DNA from: Microcebus murinus
Taxonomy: Eukaryota; Chordata; Mammalia; Primates; Cheirogaleidae
Reading direction: 5' to 3'
NCBI RefSeq assembly: GCF_040939455.1
Contig: NC_134104.1
Location: 143,008,501 to 143,072,500, forward strand
Length of the DNA: 64,000 nt
Position numbers and translations under genes: made by a program. Positions 32,405-44,400 of the stretch are shown piece by piece (the first letter of the stretch is position 1; every line of letters starts with the position of its first letter). The notes under the pieces are model-generated. The model was not told where the DNA came from. It did not search any database and worked only from the letters and a program-made list of their open reading frames with translations.

Positions 32405-32600
32405 CATGCCATTCTCTCAACTCTTACTATGTATCAGGCACAATTCTAAGACTTCACTTGTGCTATGTCATCAAATCTCCAAAATAATTCTACATACTAG
32501 GTAATTTTCTTAACCTCTCCCCTCCCTCATTTTACAAGTGAGAAAAAAAATTTACTAAATAAAAGTTAAAATATTCCAGTAAGCAGCAGTGCTTAGGAGT
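32405..32600 (-). repeat. MIR SINE, reverse orientation
   Basis: 'CTTACTATGTATCAGGCACAATTCTAAGACTTCACTTGTGCTATGTCATCAAATC', 'CTACATACTAGGTAATTTTC' and 'CCTCATTTTACAAGTGAG' follow the reverse MIR consensus order. Confidence 0.8.
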
Positions 32601-32669
32601 AAAACAAGGCTGTTTATTTGAAAGCTGTTGTACTTGATAGCTTACCCTCTAAGATATTAAAAATTAGTA

Positions 32670-33112
32670 ACAGAAAAAAGCCAGACACTGAATACAAATA
32701 CTGCATGATCTCACTTATATGTGGAACATGAAGAAGTCAAACTAATAAAAGCAGAGGAGAAATATAGTTGCCAGGGACTGGAGGGTGGGGGAAATTGGAG
32801 GACTCCGGTCAAAGAGTATAAACTTTCAGTTATAAAGTAAAAGGAGTAAGTCCTGGAGATCAAATGTACAGCATGGTAACTATAGTTAATAATAATGTAT
32901 TGCATATTTCGAATTTGCTAAGAGAATAAAGTGTTCTCACCATATACACACGAAAATGATAACTTCACGACATGATAGATACATTAATTAGCTTGATTTT
33001 GTTAATTACTTCACACTTCATATGTATATCAGAAGAAAACATTGTACAATATATATAATTATCATTATATGTATTTTGTTGTCAATTATACTTCAGTAAA
33101 GCTGGGGGGAAA
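32670..33112 (+). mobile_element. LINE-1 3' end (L1MB-like)
   Basis: 'AAGCCAGACACTGAATACAAATACTGCATGATCTCACTTATATGTGGAAC', 'GTTGCCAGGGACTGGAGGGTGG', 'ATGTACAGCATGGTAACTATAGTTAATAATAATGTATTGCATATTTC', 'TTAATTAGCTTGATTTTG' and 'CAATTATACTTCAGTAAAGCTGGGGGGAAA' match the L1MB 3' end almost continuously to its terminus. 5'-truncated, non-coding. No clear target duplication found. Confidence 0.9.
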
Positions 33113-34554
33113 CCTTTACCAATATATCCCTGGTGAAAGGAAATATTATACAAGTCAGCAAAGTAAGCAGTGTGTTGAGAACAGAAAAAGAAGCAGAGTA
33201 GTTTGTCACTAAAGTCAGAAGGTTTGAGACTGGAGAGATCACAGGAAACTCATCATGAAATGATAAGAGTGAGCCGAGAGTACAGGTAAGGATCAAGCAC
33301 CTCTTCAACTTTCCCCTGTGGTTTGGGCACAAAAATCACAATGGAAAGGCAGCCCAAGTCAGAACAAGAAAACAGTGCCTCTTTGGTACTGGTCTTTCCT
33401 CTCTCCATACATTAAGAGTGGCAAGAGGGAAAAAGGGAATGGCTAGAGTTCTACTGATTTTCCAATGTGGAGTGATAATTGGCCTTTCTCAGAAATGACT
33501 GAAATAACTTCATAAGGCCATCAAAAGAAAATCTTAGTTAGGTGTTCACATGCCCAGATAAATGCCTGGTGCTCTATTAAAGAAAGACGGGTAGTCAGAG
33601 CCCCAGAGATGCACAAGTCACTCCTGCTCTCATTCAGCCCAAATAAGGAAATACTTTAGTTAACTTGTGATCTTGGAAGTACAAGGGCTGGATTCTGAAA
33701 TTTGTTGGTTAGTAAAAAGCAAAAGTGGGCTTCATTTTATTTCCTGATTATAAAATAGGTATATATTAAAACTGGAAATATGCAGAACTATATAAAGAAA
33801 TGCAGATTATCCATATGGTCACCTTTCAGAGGCAATCACTGTTAGCTGACACAACTTTTTCATAGCCTATATCTACTGCTAACTTCTGATCCTAGATGGA
33901 CCACTAAAGACTGAGATGTTCGAAAGAAAACTGATTTGTAGTTAACAGAGGCTGTACAACTTGTGCTGAAAGCCTATGAGAAGGAAATCTTCTTTTCCCT
34001 TCTTCCCAGGCTTTGAACAACCATTTCTTCCCCTGTGATGGACACTTTGATTAAAGCACTCTGCCTATACTCAGAAGTAAATTTGACAGGTTACTGGGGC
34101 AGAGGATTTTGCTGTAGCCATTAGAGATAAGATTGACTGGTGATACAGAAATACATGCTGTTCTAGGATGGCCAAAGCCAGATCTTTAGATAGCAGTTCC
34201 TTTGTTAGCTTCAGACCAAATTCAACAAAGTACCTAAGGGAAAGAAATTAGTCGGCAAACTACTTGCTTATCAAATCTTTTCCTATTTTAGGGCTGTCAC
34301 CCTTGAGGGAAGATAGTGTGCGAAAAAGTGCCCCTTTCCCATCACAGACAGGTCTTCCTCTGGACATTACCACTCTGTGTTAGTAAAGAGTCCTTCTGCA
34401 AGCTCTCTCCTTGTTCAAACTAGCATGAGAGGAGATCAAGGAGAACTTTCAGCAACTTTTCCACTTTGTTACTGTATAGTGCATTTGTGTTTTTGATGGG
34501 TGCTATAACAACTGGGTATGTGTTCATATGCATACAGAAATAGATCTCTTTTAT
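33113..34554. other. Unassigned non-coding DNA
   Basis: No gene or confident repeat recognised. Confidence 0.5.
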
Positions 34555-35065
34555 ATATTCACTATTCAGCAAATGTTTATTGACCTTCATCTATAACTAC
34601 ATGCCCCATGCCAAGAGCTATTTTAGTTGCTGGTGCTATGGTAATGAGACCACAAAGTCTTTGCCCTGATAGGATTTACATTTTATTGAGCAATACAGAC
34701 AATAAACAAATAAATACTATGTAATATAATTTGAAGTAGTGCTATGCACAACTAAAGAAACTTAGAAACATTATGTAGGAATAATGGGTGGTTGTATTTT
34801 ACACAAAATAGTCGAGGCAAAACTCTCAAAGAAGTTGCTTTGAAATAGAGATTTGAATAAAGTGAGAGAGGAAGCTCATGGATGACTGAAAGAAAAACAA
34901 ACCAAACAGAAAAAGAACAAATGCAATGGCCTTGGGAGAGTGAGGGAAGTGTGCTTTGCTTTTTCAAAGAACAGCAGAGAGGCCTTGGTAGCTGGAGTGA
35001 GAAAGAGGAAATAAGAGTGAAAGGAAAGACCTTAGAGATCAGATAGAGCCTTAAACACCACGGAA
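34555..35065 (-). repeat. LINE2 3' end, minus strand
   Basis: Reverse of the L2 3' end: 'TATTCAGCAAATGTTTATTGACC', 'CCTGATAGGATTTACATTTTATTGAGC', 'CAGACAATAAACAAATAAATAC', 'AGTAGTGCTATGCAC', then 'AATGCAATGGCCTTGGGAGAG' and 'AGAACAGCAGAGAGGCCTTGGTAGCTGGAGTGAG...AGATAGAGCCTTAAA'. The 146-codon minus-strand frame at 34752-35192 is chance readthrough of this repeat; it shows no reverse transcriptase or other domain. Confidence 0.8.
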
Positions 35066-35199
35066 ACACATTACCATGATGCAAGCTCTCTGGTTTCCCC
35101 CTGCTTCTACAGCCCTCAAACGTGAATTCCTTCACCCACAGTCTTTGATGGTGTGGACACCAGTCAACATCCAGCTCTGATCCTTGGCTCATCTTCGCT

Positions 35200-35625
35200 G
35201 TTTTCTTTGGTTGTACCGAGCTATCTCATGTAACCAAATTCTGCAGGTTCACCCTTGCTTCTCTGCCTTTGCATAGGCAATTTCCTCAGCCTCAGATGCC
35301 TCGCTCCATATTGACCTGGTGAATTTTGACCCTTGTCACCCTAGTAATTACGCAATGTGAGGCTTTTCCTGGCTCACGCATATAATCACATTTGTCTTTA
35401 TGCTACTTCTGGCATATTTTATAGCTGCTTCTTAGCAATCACTTGTTTGCATTCCTGCTTCCCATACATGTGCTTTTTGTTTTCACAAACTAGGTCTTTG
35501 TCTTTGTACTCCTGGTGCTTTGCACAAGGCCACGGGGCATGGTAGAACATTAATAAATGACTGCTGAGTGAATGAATGAGCTTGTGAGTGCCCGAATGAA
35601 TGAAAGCTTGTCTGAATGAATTTGG
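35200..35625 (+). repeat. LINE2 3' end, plus strand, with GAAT-rich tail
   Basis: 'CACCCTTGCTTCTCTGCCTTTGCATAGGC', 'CAATTTCCTCAGCCTCAG', 'CTCCTGGTGCTTTGCACAAGGCC...CATTAATAAATGACTGCTGAGTGAATGAATGAG' match L2 through its 3' terminus. A degenerate GAAT-type tail runs to about 35625, as expected for the short-repeat ends of CR1/L2 LINEs. It lies close to the minus-strand L2 at 34555-35065, with their 5' sides facing each other. Confidence 0.75.
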
Positions 35626-36263
35626 GGTTTGTTTTACCTCAGGTCAATGATACAAAAAGTCATCACAAAATGGACTTCTGTTTCATTCTCATTCAGTCAA
35701 GAAGATAATTTTTGTCTGAACTTTTTCTTTTTCTAATAGAAAAGTGCAAGTGAAGTGAATGTCAAGAATGTTCTATGCATGAAAAATATAATAGCTACAT
35801 AATACACTTGTCAAAATGGTGTTTAAAATAAAGTGCTACCAGACCCATATAACTGAAGAGGTTTTGTGGGAGTTGCTATTATAAAGCAGTTTTTAACATT
35901 CTGCACAGAAAATTATCACCTACGTGAAACTTTCAGAGCAACTGTGACTTAGAGTTAGAAATTGTACTTGACATTACCAGTAAGCCATTTCAAACATTTC
36001 ATATATCTGTTCACTGGTTTGCAAATCTACAGAATGGGCCAACTCATACGTGTTAAGGGTTAAATGTGAAGGGGATGAAGGACATTTTAGAGCAAAGTTT
36101 TTATTTAAATATTGCCCTTTCCTTAAGGTAAATGTCTAAATTTAAAATAGAATATTAACTATATGAAAGTAATATGTACCCAAATACTATACAAGAATAA
36201 TAAGTTATCCTCTATATGATTTAATGATAGAATTAAATTGGAAGTAAAATGCCCTCATAAAGC
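35626..36263. other. Unassigned non-coding DNA
   Basis: No gene or repeat recognised between the L2 pair and the L1. Confidence 0.5.
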
Positions 36264-37698
36264 AGGATCTATACCTCTCACCACTCACAAAAATTAATCC
36301 ACAATGAGTAAAAGACTTAAACAGAAGGAATGAAACCATAGAGTTCTAGAAGAAAATGTTGGAAAAACTCTCATAGACATTGGCCGAGGCAAAGAATTTA
36401 TGAACAAGACCCCCACACCAATCACAGCAAGAACAAAAATAAATAAATGGGACTGGATCAAATGAAAAAGCTTCTGCACAGCCAAGGAAACTATCATTAG
36501 AGGAAATAGACAACCTACAGAATGGGAGAAAATATTTGCATGCTATACATCTGATAAAGGACTGATAACTAGAATCCATATAGAATTCAGGAAAACCAGT
36601 AAGAAAAAAATCAAACAACCCCATTAAAAAGTGGGCAAAAGATATGAACAGAAACTTTTCAAAAGAAAACAGACTAATGGCCAACAAACACATGAAAAAA
36701 TGCTCAACATTGCTAATTATAAGGGAAATGCAAATCAAAACCACAATGAGATATCACTTAACTCCAGGGAGAATGGCTTTAAGAAAAAGTCCCAAAACAA
36801 CAAATGTTGGCATGGATGTGGAGAAATAGGAATACTATACACTGCTGGTGGAACTGGAAATCAGTACAACTCTGTGGAAAGTAGTATGGAGATACTTCCA
36901 AGGACTAAAAGTAGAACTATTACTTAATCCAACAATCCCGCTACTGGGTATCTACCCAAAGGAAAAATAAAAGACATTCTATGAAAAAGACACCTGCACT
37001 TGAATGTTTATAGCAGCACAATTCACAATTACACAAATGTGGAAACAACCCAAGTGCCCATCAATACATGAGTAGATTCATAAAATGTGGTATATGTATA
37101 CCATGGAATACTACTCAGCCATAAAAAAAATTGGTGAACCTCTTGTATTATCCTGGATAGAGCTGGAACCCATTCTACTAAGTGAAGTATCACAAAAATG
37201 GAAAAACAAACACCACATGCTCTCACCATTAAATTGGTAGGAATTGACCAAAACTTGTACACACATATGCAAGTAACATTCATCGGGTCTTGGGCAGATG
37301 GGAGGAGGGTAGAGGGGATAGGTAAACTTACACCTAATGGGTGCGGTGCATGCTATCTGGGAGATGGGCACACTAGTAGCAATGACGTGGGCGTGCAAAA
37401 GCAATTTATGTAACCTAAAGCGTTTGTATCCCCATAATACTCTGAAGTAAGTGAAAAAAAGGGATACTACAGTAATAGGGTATTGGGCAGATGGGAGGGG
37501 GGAGGGGGCAGGTATATAAATACATAATGAGTGATATGTGCACCATCTGGGGGATGGTCATGCTGAAAACTCAGACTTGTAGGGGGAGGGGGGAAAGGGC
37601 ATTTATTGAAACCTTAAAAATTGTACCCCCATAATATGCCGAAATTAAAAAAAAAGGGATGTGAGATGCAAATAAATAAATAAAATGTAAAAAAAAGA
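36264..37698 (+). mobile_element. 5'-truncated LINE-1 (older lemur-type subgroup)
   Basis: Runs from ORF2 downstream of the RT ('GATCTATACCTCTCACCACTCAC') through the ORF2 C-terminus, 3' UTR ('GGTGCGGTGCATGCTATCTGGGAGATGGGC') and the end 'CCCCATAATACTCTGAAGTAAG' with an A-rich, TAAA-containing tail. The Cys/His motif near 36800 keeps CWHGC but loses the downstream His and Cys after a frameshift. A second L1 is inserted in the tail at 37466-37648. No convincing target duplication found for the outer element. Confidence 0.87.
37466..37648 (+). mobile_element. Short young LINE-1 inserted in another L1's A-tail
   Basis: Starts within the 3' UTR at 'ACTACAGTAATAGGGTATTGGGC', contains the G-rich tract (37494-37512), and ends 'CCCCCATAATATGCCGAAATT' plus A-tail. 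AAAAAAAGGGAT flanks it at 37454-37465 and 37649-37660, a perfect 12-bp target duplication made of the outer element's tail. Only about 170 nt of L1 are present. Confidence 0.9.
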
Positions 37699-38449
37699 GG
37701 AAAAAATTAGATATTAAAAATCAGAGATAAGCTTGGGAAATGAATTAAAGATATTTTTCCTACTGATTCCTGTCCTTTCCTACTGATCCCTACTGATTCA
37801 TGTCCAACCTCTCTCCTTTTTTCTCACTTTTCTTATTTTTGCTGTTGCCCTAGGTGCTATTGATCCTGTGTCCCTGATCTGGGCAAGGATAGGGTTGGTC
37901 CGTTTCTGAGGTTCCGCCAGCAGGGCCTAATAGAGGAAACATCCCAGACAAACCTGTGGTAGACACTGAAGTCATGGATATGAACAGAATTAATCCCAGC
38001 GTAGAAATCAAATCTGACGATTTGGGGAGGGGAGACTGAAATGCAACAGCAAAATGGAGGAGCTAAAAGAGGGATTGATGTCTGGGGACCACAGCCCTGA
38101 AAGAAGTAGGGAAAAGAGGAAAGCGTGAAGAGAAGAGGAAAGAAGCGGTGATGCAGCTAACACTTATTCAGCGCTTAGCAAGGTGTAGTACCAGAAGCAG
38201 AGTACACAATTATTACTAGCTAACAGCATCCTGGCACTCACCTGGACTAGACTTGGTAATCTGTTGGAGTAACAACTCAGCACAGGTGGTTTGGTTTATA
38301 GGAGAACTAGTAGGTGGTAATGTGGGTAATCATTATGTTCCATGATTTTGTATGTGTCCCCCTGATACTCTACCACTGGTGTTTCTCTTTCTTTGGGTTT
38401 TCAGTCTTTTAGTCTGATTGTGAATCCTAAACCATAGCCATTAACCCTC
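37699..38449. other. Unassigned non-coding DNA
   Basis: No gene recognised. A short imperfect repeat of TCCTACTGAT(T/C)C lies at about 37758-37800. A MIR-like bit may lie near 38155-38180 but is too short to call. Confidence 0.5.
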
Positions 38450-39020
38450 TGAGTTTCTCTAAATATATTAAAGGAGCTCAGGAAATTCCAGCCCAAGATA
38501 TGACTACTTGGTATTTTGAATTAAGACCTTTAGAGATCAAAAGGCATTGGAGGGGGCTTTGCCTTTATCTACATAAAGGAGACTGAGAGATCAAAAGATC
38601 AAAGGGGCAATTGACTTTACTTCCTCTCCCTGTTCTCTCAATATATTGCAGGAAAGAAGATCAAGAATGCAACCAGACCTGGTCCAAATCATTTAAATAT
38701 AATACCTGTCTCTCAAGTTAATTTAATTTGCAAAGAGACTAATTTAAAAATCAATCTGTTTTCCCCATCCATTTACCCTCTGTAGCACCATTTGCTGCCT
38801 TTAAACAGAATTACTTGTACTCCTCATCTCCCTCTCCCTTAGAGAAGGACAAGTGTAAAAATATCTGAACTTCATTGGGATATTGAGTAATCATTCTGTA
38901 ATTCTCCCCATATCCACATGGTAACTACACCTTTCTCTTATTAATCTGCCTTAATTGTAAGTTGATCTTTCAGCAAACTTTCGGTGGAAAGGGGAAGTTT
39001 CCCATCACCCCTATAATATT
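38450..39020 (+). mobile_element. ERVL-type LTR (LTR16/LTR33-like)
   Basis: Blocks occur in the order of this LTR group: 'TTTGAATTAAGACCTTTAGAGATC', 'GCCTTTATCTACATAAAGGAGACTGAGAG', 'TTGACTTTACTTCC', 'ATATTGCAGGAAAGAAGATC', 'GGGATATTGAGTAATCATTCTG', 'CTCTTATTAATCTGCCTTAATTGTAAG' and 'TTTCAGCAAACTTTCGGTGGAAAGGGG'. Ends are diffuse and no target duplication was found. Ancient, no internal region. Confidence 0.65.
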
Positions 39021-39274
39021 CTCTCTCTAATTGACCAAAAATACTCTCAATACTTCAAACAGGATGTTTAATGATAATTCACAAATCTTTGGCCATTCTC
39101 TCTAATCAACTGCATGTGTTAATCACCATTGGGATGTCTTACCATCACTGAAACACAGCATGGCCATCCTTATCACCTTCAAAGGAATTTCTCAAGACAT
39201 TAATGGAATTATGAATTTTACAGAGATATTTTAGATATATTTATCAATTTGTTCAGTCTTCTTAATTTGCAAGT

Positions 39275-39390
39275 TGGTTAATTCTAAGATGCATGTCTTT
39301 TTCTACATGATGTTGCTTAGAGCACCTAGCACAGTGCTTCATACATGGAGTGTCTCACCACAGATTTAGTTTATTGAAGCAAGGGATCAA
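39275..39390 (+). repeat. LINE2 3' terminus
   Basis: 'AGCACCTAGCACAGTGCTTCATACATGGAGTG...' and the following 'GATCAATAAAGGGATGAGTAAAT' resemble the L2 terminus (CCTAGCACAGTGCCTGGCACATAGTAGG). Short and diverged. Confidence 0.55.
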
Positions 39391-39499
39391 TAAAGGGATG
39401 AGTAAATATAAGGAAACTGAGTGGCTATGAAAACATAATTTAATTAAAATATTTGGGACTATTCAGCAAATATCTCTAGAAATAGTTTCAACACTGAAG

Positions 39500-39830
39500 T
39501 TTATGTGTTCATGAATTGTTTTCAGAACTTCAAATAACATATTAATAAAATATAGCATATATTTTTGTTGAGCAAAATATATACCTATTACACATGTATG
39601 GAATGACACAGGATTTAAGTTGTAGTACCATCTGTAGCACCAAGCAGAAACCACAAAATATTCTTTAATGGGGGCTGGTAAAAGAAAATGTGGTACATCA
39701 ATAAAATGGCATACTATATTAAATAGTCTGTGTGTCTTTATTAAAGAGAAAAACACATCTGCAGAACAATGTGTGCATATTACCATTCTGCTTGGATGTA
39801 CTAGGAGAATTCACACTGTACAAGAAACTT
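39500..39830 (+). mobile_element. Ancient L1ME/HAL1-like 3' fragment
   Basis: 'TTCTTTAATGGGGGCTGGTAAAAG', 'TGTGGTACATCAATAAAATGGCATACTATATTAAATAG' and 'CTGCAGAACAATGTGTGCATATTACCATTCTG' match the old L1/HAL1 pattern (GGTACATCCATACAATGGAATACTATGCAG ... CAGAACAGTGTGTATAGTATG). Non-coding. The minus-strand 107-codon frame at 39463-39786 is the wrong strand of it. Confidence 0.65.
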
Positions 39831-41899
39831 TAGGATTATAGACAGCTAGCATTAGAGCTAATATTTGGGACAGAAGCTTGAAAGTCAAGGGTTATAGAGA
39901 AGACTAAATTTTCACTACACATTCTTTCCAATATTGGAATTTTTTATCAAATACTTACATTAGCTTTTGTAAAAAGATAACATCTTCAGCTGATTTAAAC
40001 AAAAGCCAAAACAAGTAAAAATTGCAGAGAAAGCTGAGGCAACAAGGCTTAATATTCAAATAAAACCAAAGTGAATTTTAGAATATTCCTTCTAAAGCAT
40101 TCCTCTTTAGAGACACAATATTATAGTTCAAAGAATAAGAGTCAGTATTCATGGGTCAGCTAGATCTTTTTATACTGGCTTTCCTGTTCTTCTTGTTTTA
40201 AGACTATCACCTTCAATTAGTATATACTTGAAAAAGTCTGGAAAATTTACTTGGTGCTAGTTATAGTTCCCTGTAGCCAAGGATGTAAATAAGCAAAGAG
40301 GAAGCTTTCAAACTTCTCACTTATGGTATAAAAAAATACATATGACCTGTGTGAGCAGGTTTGGAAATACTATAAATCTTTTTATGTGAGTTGTAATGGT
40401 AAGTTATAGACTGTAGAATGGCTTGAGAGTAGGAGTTTTATTCCATGTGCCTCAGTGATCTTAGGCTGAGGCATTGCCCAAAACCCAAAGCATATTGACT
40501 TCCTTGCAGAAAATATTTTCAATTGCTTTAGCTAACTGGTCTTTCTGTCTTCTAAGTCACCAAAGAACACAAAAACTATGCAGAAGTAGCTTCTAACACA
40601 CTCTTACATTTATGCAGAAAGGCATAGAATCCTACTAAAACTTGTGTTATACAAATGAGCCAGACTTCTGTGTATTGGCCCCTAGGTTGTTTATTTCTTC
40701 ACCAGAGCCCACCCATGCTAAACTCAAACTTTTATGAAACAGATTGTCTTAAACATAACCCAAACAAGCAGATTATTAGCCGTTCAGAACCTGCCTACTT
40801 TGCATACATTCTGAACACCTGCTAGTCATAGACGAGATAATCAATCCCTGAGGCCATAAAGACACCTGCCATATTGCTGGGCAGACATCACCTAAATGGG
40901 TAAGCCCCATCTCTAATCTTTCTCTCCCAAGGAGTCCTCTTGCCCCCCCCCCCCCGCCTTTTGAATAGAAACCACCACCACCCCAGTTTCTGGACAGACC
41001 CCTGCTATGAAGGACTTCCTGTATGCAAACCTATCAAAGCAACGCCCAGCAAAGATTGTGTGTGCTATTGTGGCCTGGTGGTCTTATCTTTTTTTCTTTG
41101 ATAAGCCCCCAAATCTCTTGAGTTGTAGCCCCTACAATTTGAAATGATTTGTTTTGGACTATAGTAATATGGCTTCAACATAATAACCTAGTCCTTATTA
41201 CAAGATGTAATTTGTAAGAGGAAAATAAATTGTGGTTAACTTGTCTTAGAGAAAAGTATTGAAGCACCTGGTCCATCACCACAAAGAGGTTGAGCTTTCT
41301 CATTTCTAATTTATAGTCTGAAGATCACTAGCAATTGTTAGGCTATGTAGCCAGATTATAGTTGCATAATTAATAAACCCTCAGGTTTTGCACTTAGAAT
41401 ATCACTGAAAGAAAAAATTTAGAAAAATTAAATTTAACAGAGTTGAACAAAGAACAATTCATGAATCAAGCAGTCCCCAGAACCAGAATACATTCAGAGC
41501 AACTCTGGGGCTATCACATGATCAGTAATTTTTATTGACAGAAAAAGGAAAGTGAAATACAGAAAATGGAAGTGCGGTATGGAAACAGCTGGGTTTGTTG
41601 GGCATTTGCCTTATTTGAACCTGTTTTGATTAACAAGAGTGGCTGCCTGTGATTGGCTGAGACTCAGTACTTTGTACAAAAGTGAATTATAGTCTGTTTA
41701 CACATCACGTTATGTTACAGTTAAATATGTATGGTAAAGCATTCACATCAAAATTAAAACATGTACAGAGGCAACTCTGGGCCAAATTTATTTTTATACT
41801 ATTCTGGCTCAGATCCATGAGTTATTCCCACTATTTTGCCAATTTCATAAATAAATGCTACTCTGTTACCCCTAAAGTTTGATTATCTGATTTTCCAAA
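39831..41899. other. Unassigned DNA, possibly LTR-like at 40600-41200
   Basis: No gene found. 40600-41200 has a polypyrimidine/poly-C tract (C13 at 40943-40955) and 'TGATAAGCCCCCAAATCTCTTGAG', which superficially recall an LTR, but I cannot match a family or find TG...CA ends with a duplication. The rest is featureless. Confidence 0.4.
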
Positions 41900-43449
41900 G
41901 CTCTCTGTCATTTACTTCTTTCAGAAAGTAATAAAGTTTATCTTTTCTCTTTTTCTTTCTTTTATTAAATAATTTTTAAATTAATGAAATTTGAGTTCAA
42001 CTTTCAGCTAAACAAAGTTGCAGTAAACAACTTTGTGCATTCATCTATCTTTACACAAGTGATTATTTATGTATCTATCAAGAGTAAAAGTCTAGGATGC
42101 AAGCAACAAAAACCAAACCCAGTTATCTCAAAAGATAATTAATTGAGGGTCTATTTATGCCTCACCCAGATGAAGAAACCTGGGAGCAGAGTTTGAAGAT
42201 GGGCAGGAACTGAGTCAACTCCAGATAGCTAGGCAGCAGTAAGCCTAGCAATGGGTCTCACCTGAGCAATCCATTCAGCAGAGTCACTACAGTGAAATAA
42301 ATAATCTCTAACCTTTCTTACCACCCTCATGGCATAAACTCAAGAGATAAAGTTCTGGGAGCCAGCTCTTACTGTCAGAAGTCACGTGCCCTCTAGGTGA
42401 GGAGAGGGAGCTTGTGACCACTTCAGCTTCCATGCTGGAAAATGGCTTCTATCTAACAGGTATCTCTAAATCCCATAGATCAAAAGAGCACCCTCATTAT
42501 GGGTTTAAATTACATTTTAGGGAATTTAGTGATTCAAGTTAAGATAAGCATGTTTTAATAATAAAATCCATTTCACTTCCCATTTTCTATTAGGGTACAG
42601 GTCATTTTCTTATTAAACAGTGAGAGTTCTGCTATAATAAGACAATTAGTTCTGTTACATATAATCAAAAATTTAAAAATTCATTTGACTTTTTATGATA
42701 CATTTTAATATGCACAGGTATCATTTCTTTCCTTGTATGCACTGAGCATCTTGCCATTCTTACAAAGACATTTCCAACTGTAAAATTACTATAAAAACAA
42801 AACAAAAACCTCTCATGGTTACTTCTAACACTAGCAAGCTTTGGTTTTCAGTATCTAAAAAATGGTATACACTGCCTGGAATTTACTTTAATATAAGTAA
42901 TAAGGTAGCATTAAAACTTTATTGACTTTTCAAAATTGATTTGTTGGTTGCCTTTTGTCTCAAATGACTTAAAATGCTATCTCCATCATAAAATTAATTC
43001 TATTCTTACATGTATTTAGATCTATTTCTGGACTGTGCATTAATTTACATTTATTTTAATTATTGTACACTTATGTAATATGTTTTAAAATCTGATTGGC
43101 CTACTCCCTGTTCCTTATTCTATTTTCAGAAACTTCCCGGGAGTATTTCTTTTCATTTTCCCATAAATCCCAATGTAGCATGACTGGTTGCTTTAAAAAA
43201 GAAAGGACTTCCGGTGTGGGGGCATTTTACATTCATATATTAACTTAGGAAGAATGGATAGCTCTTCAAAAATATTGAAATATTCCAGGAAAGAAACATT
43301 TTAATGTTTTATATTAGGTATTTTATCATTGTATTGGCATTTGTGAATGAAATATTTTACTTTCTTATATGTGAAAACACAGATACTTTTTGCTTTTTTT
43401 TTAACCAATCAAAATTCTAATAAACCTAATATCTATTGTCTGTTTATAG
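41900..43449. other. Unassigned DNA with one repeat candidate
   Basis: 42080-42560 begins 'GTCTAGGATGCAAGCAACAAAAACCAAACCCAG' and contains 'AGAAGTCACGTGCCC', which recall a widespread mammalian interspersed repeat whose class I cannot name. Otherwise no gene or repeat recognised. Confidence 0.35.
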
Positions 43450-44400
43450 AACATTTTTGTTTAGCCTTTCATCAGATAGACATTTGGGTTATTTCCACTT
43501 TTTGCCTATTATGTATAATGCTGCTATGAACATTTATGCACAAGTTTTTGTGTGGAGATATGTGATCTTCTAGGTATATACCTAGAAGTGCAATCGCCAG
43601 GTCATATGATAACCCCATGTTCAATATTTTGAGAAGCTGCCAAACTGTTTTCCAAAGTGGCTATACCATTTAACATGCTAATCAGCAATGTATGAGACTT
43701 CCAATTTCTCCACATCCTTGCCAAGACCTGTTATTGTCTACCTTTTTTTTTTTTTTTTTTTAGTATAGCTGTACTAGTAGGTATGAGGAGGTGTCTCAAG
43801 GAGGTTTTGATTTGCATTTTCCTAATGGCTAATGATGTTGGGAAGGTTTTCATGTGCCTATTGGCTATATGTCCATCCTTTTTGAATAAATGGATATTCA
43901 GATTCTTTGCTCATCTTTAAATTGAATTATTTTTCTTTCTACTATTGGGTTGTAAGAGTTGTTTATATATTCTTGATACAAGCCCCTTATCAGATACGTA
44001 ATTTGCAATATTTTCTCCTTGTGGGTATACATACATAGTCTATGGATGGTCTTTTCATTGACTTCATGGTATCCTGTGCAAACCAAAGTGTTTTTAATTT
44101 TGAGAAACTCCTGTTTATCCATTTTTTATTTTTTTTCATTTGTATTTTTGAGCCAAGGGCTTATGTCCTGAATGAAAATCATTAAAGTTAACTACAAGGT
44201 TTCTTTTCTAATAGTTTTGCAGTTTTAGCCTTTTATTTATGATGATGATCCATTTTAAGTTAGTTTTTATGTATAGGGTAAGGTAAGGATTCAACTTCAT
44301 TCTTTTGCATGTGAATATCCAGTTATTTCAGTATCATTTGTTTATATTATTTTGATGTGATAGTAAATTCCCTTTTAATAAATTATATACGGTTTTGCCT
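43450..44400 (-). mobile_element. Old LINE-1 ORF2/3' region (L1M), minus strand
   Basis: Antisense of ORF2 C-terminus: 'ATTTGGGTTATTTCCACTTTTTGCC', 'AATGCTGCTATGAACATTTATGC', 'GTGCAATCGCCAGGTCATATG', 'TTTGATTTGCATTTTCCTAATGGC', 'GTTGTTTATATATTCTTGATACAAGCCCC'. Interrupted by a run of 18-19 T at 43742-43760. Frames broken. Confidence 0.83.

Noticed and set aside
34752..35192. 146-codon minus-strand open reading frame
   Set aside because: It coincides with the minus-strand L2 3' region and adjoining sequence; no domain, wrong part of the LINE to be coding.
36346..36744. 132-codon minus-strand frame
   Set aside because: Antisense of the L1 ORF2 remnant at 36264-37698.
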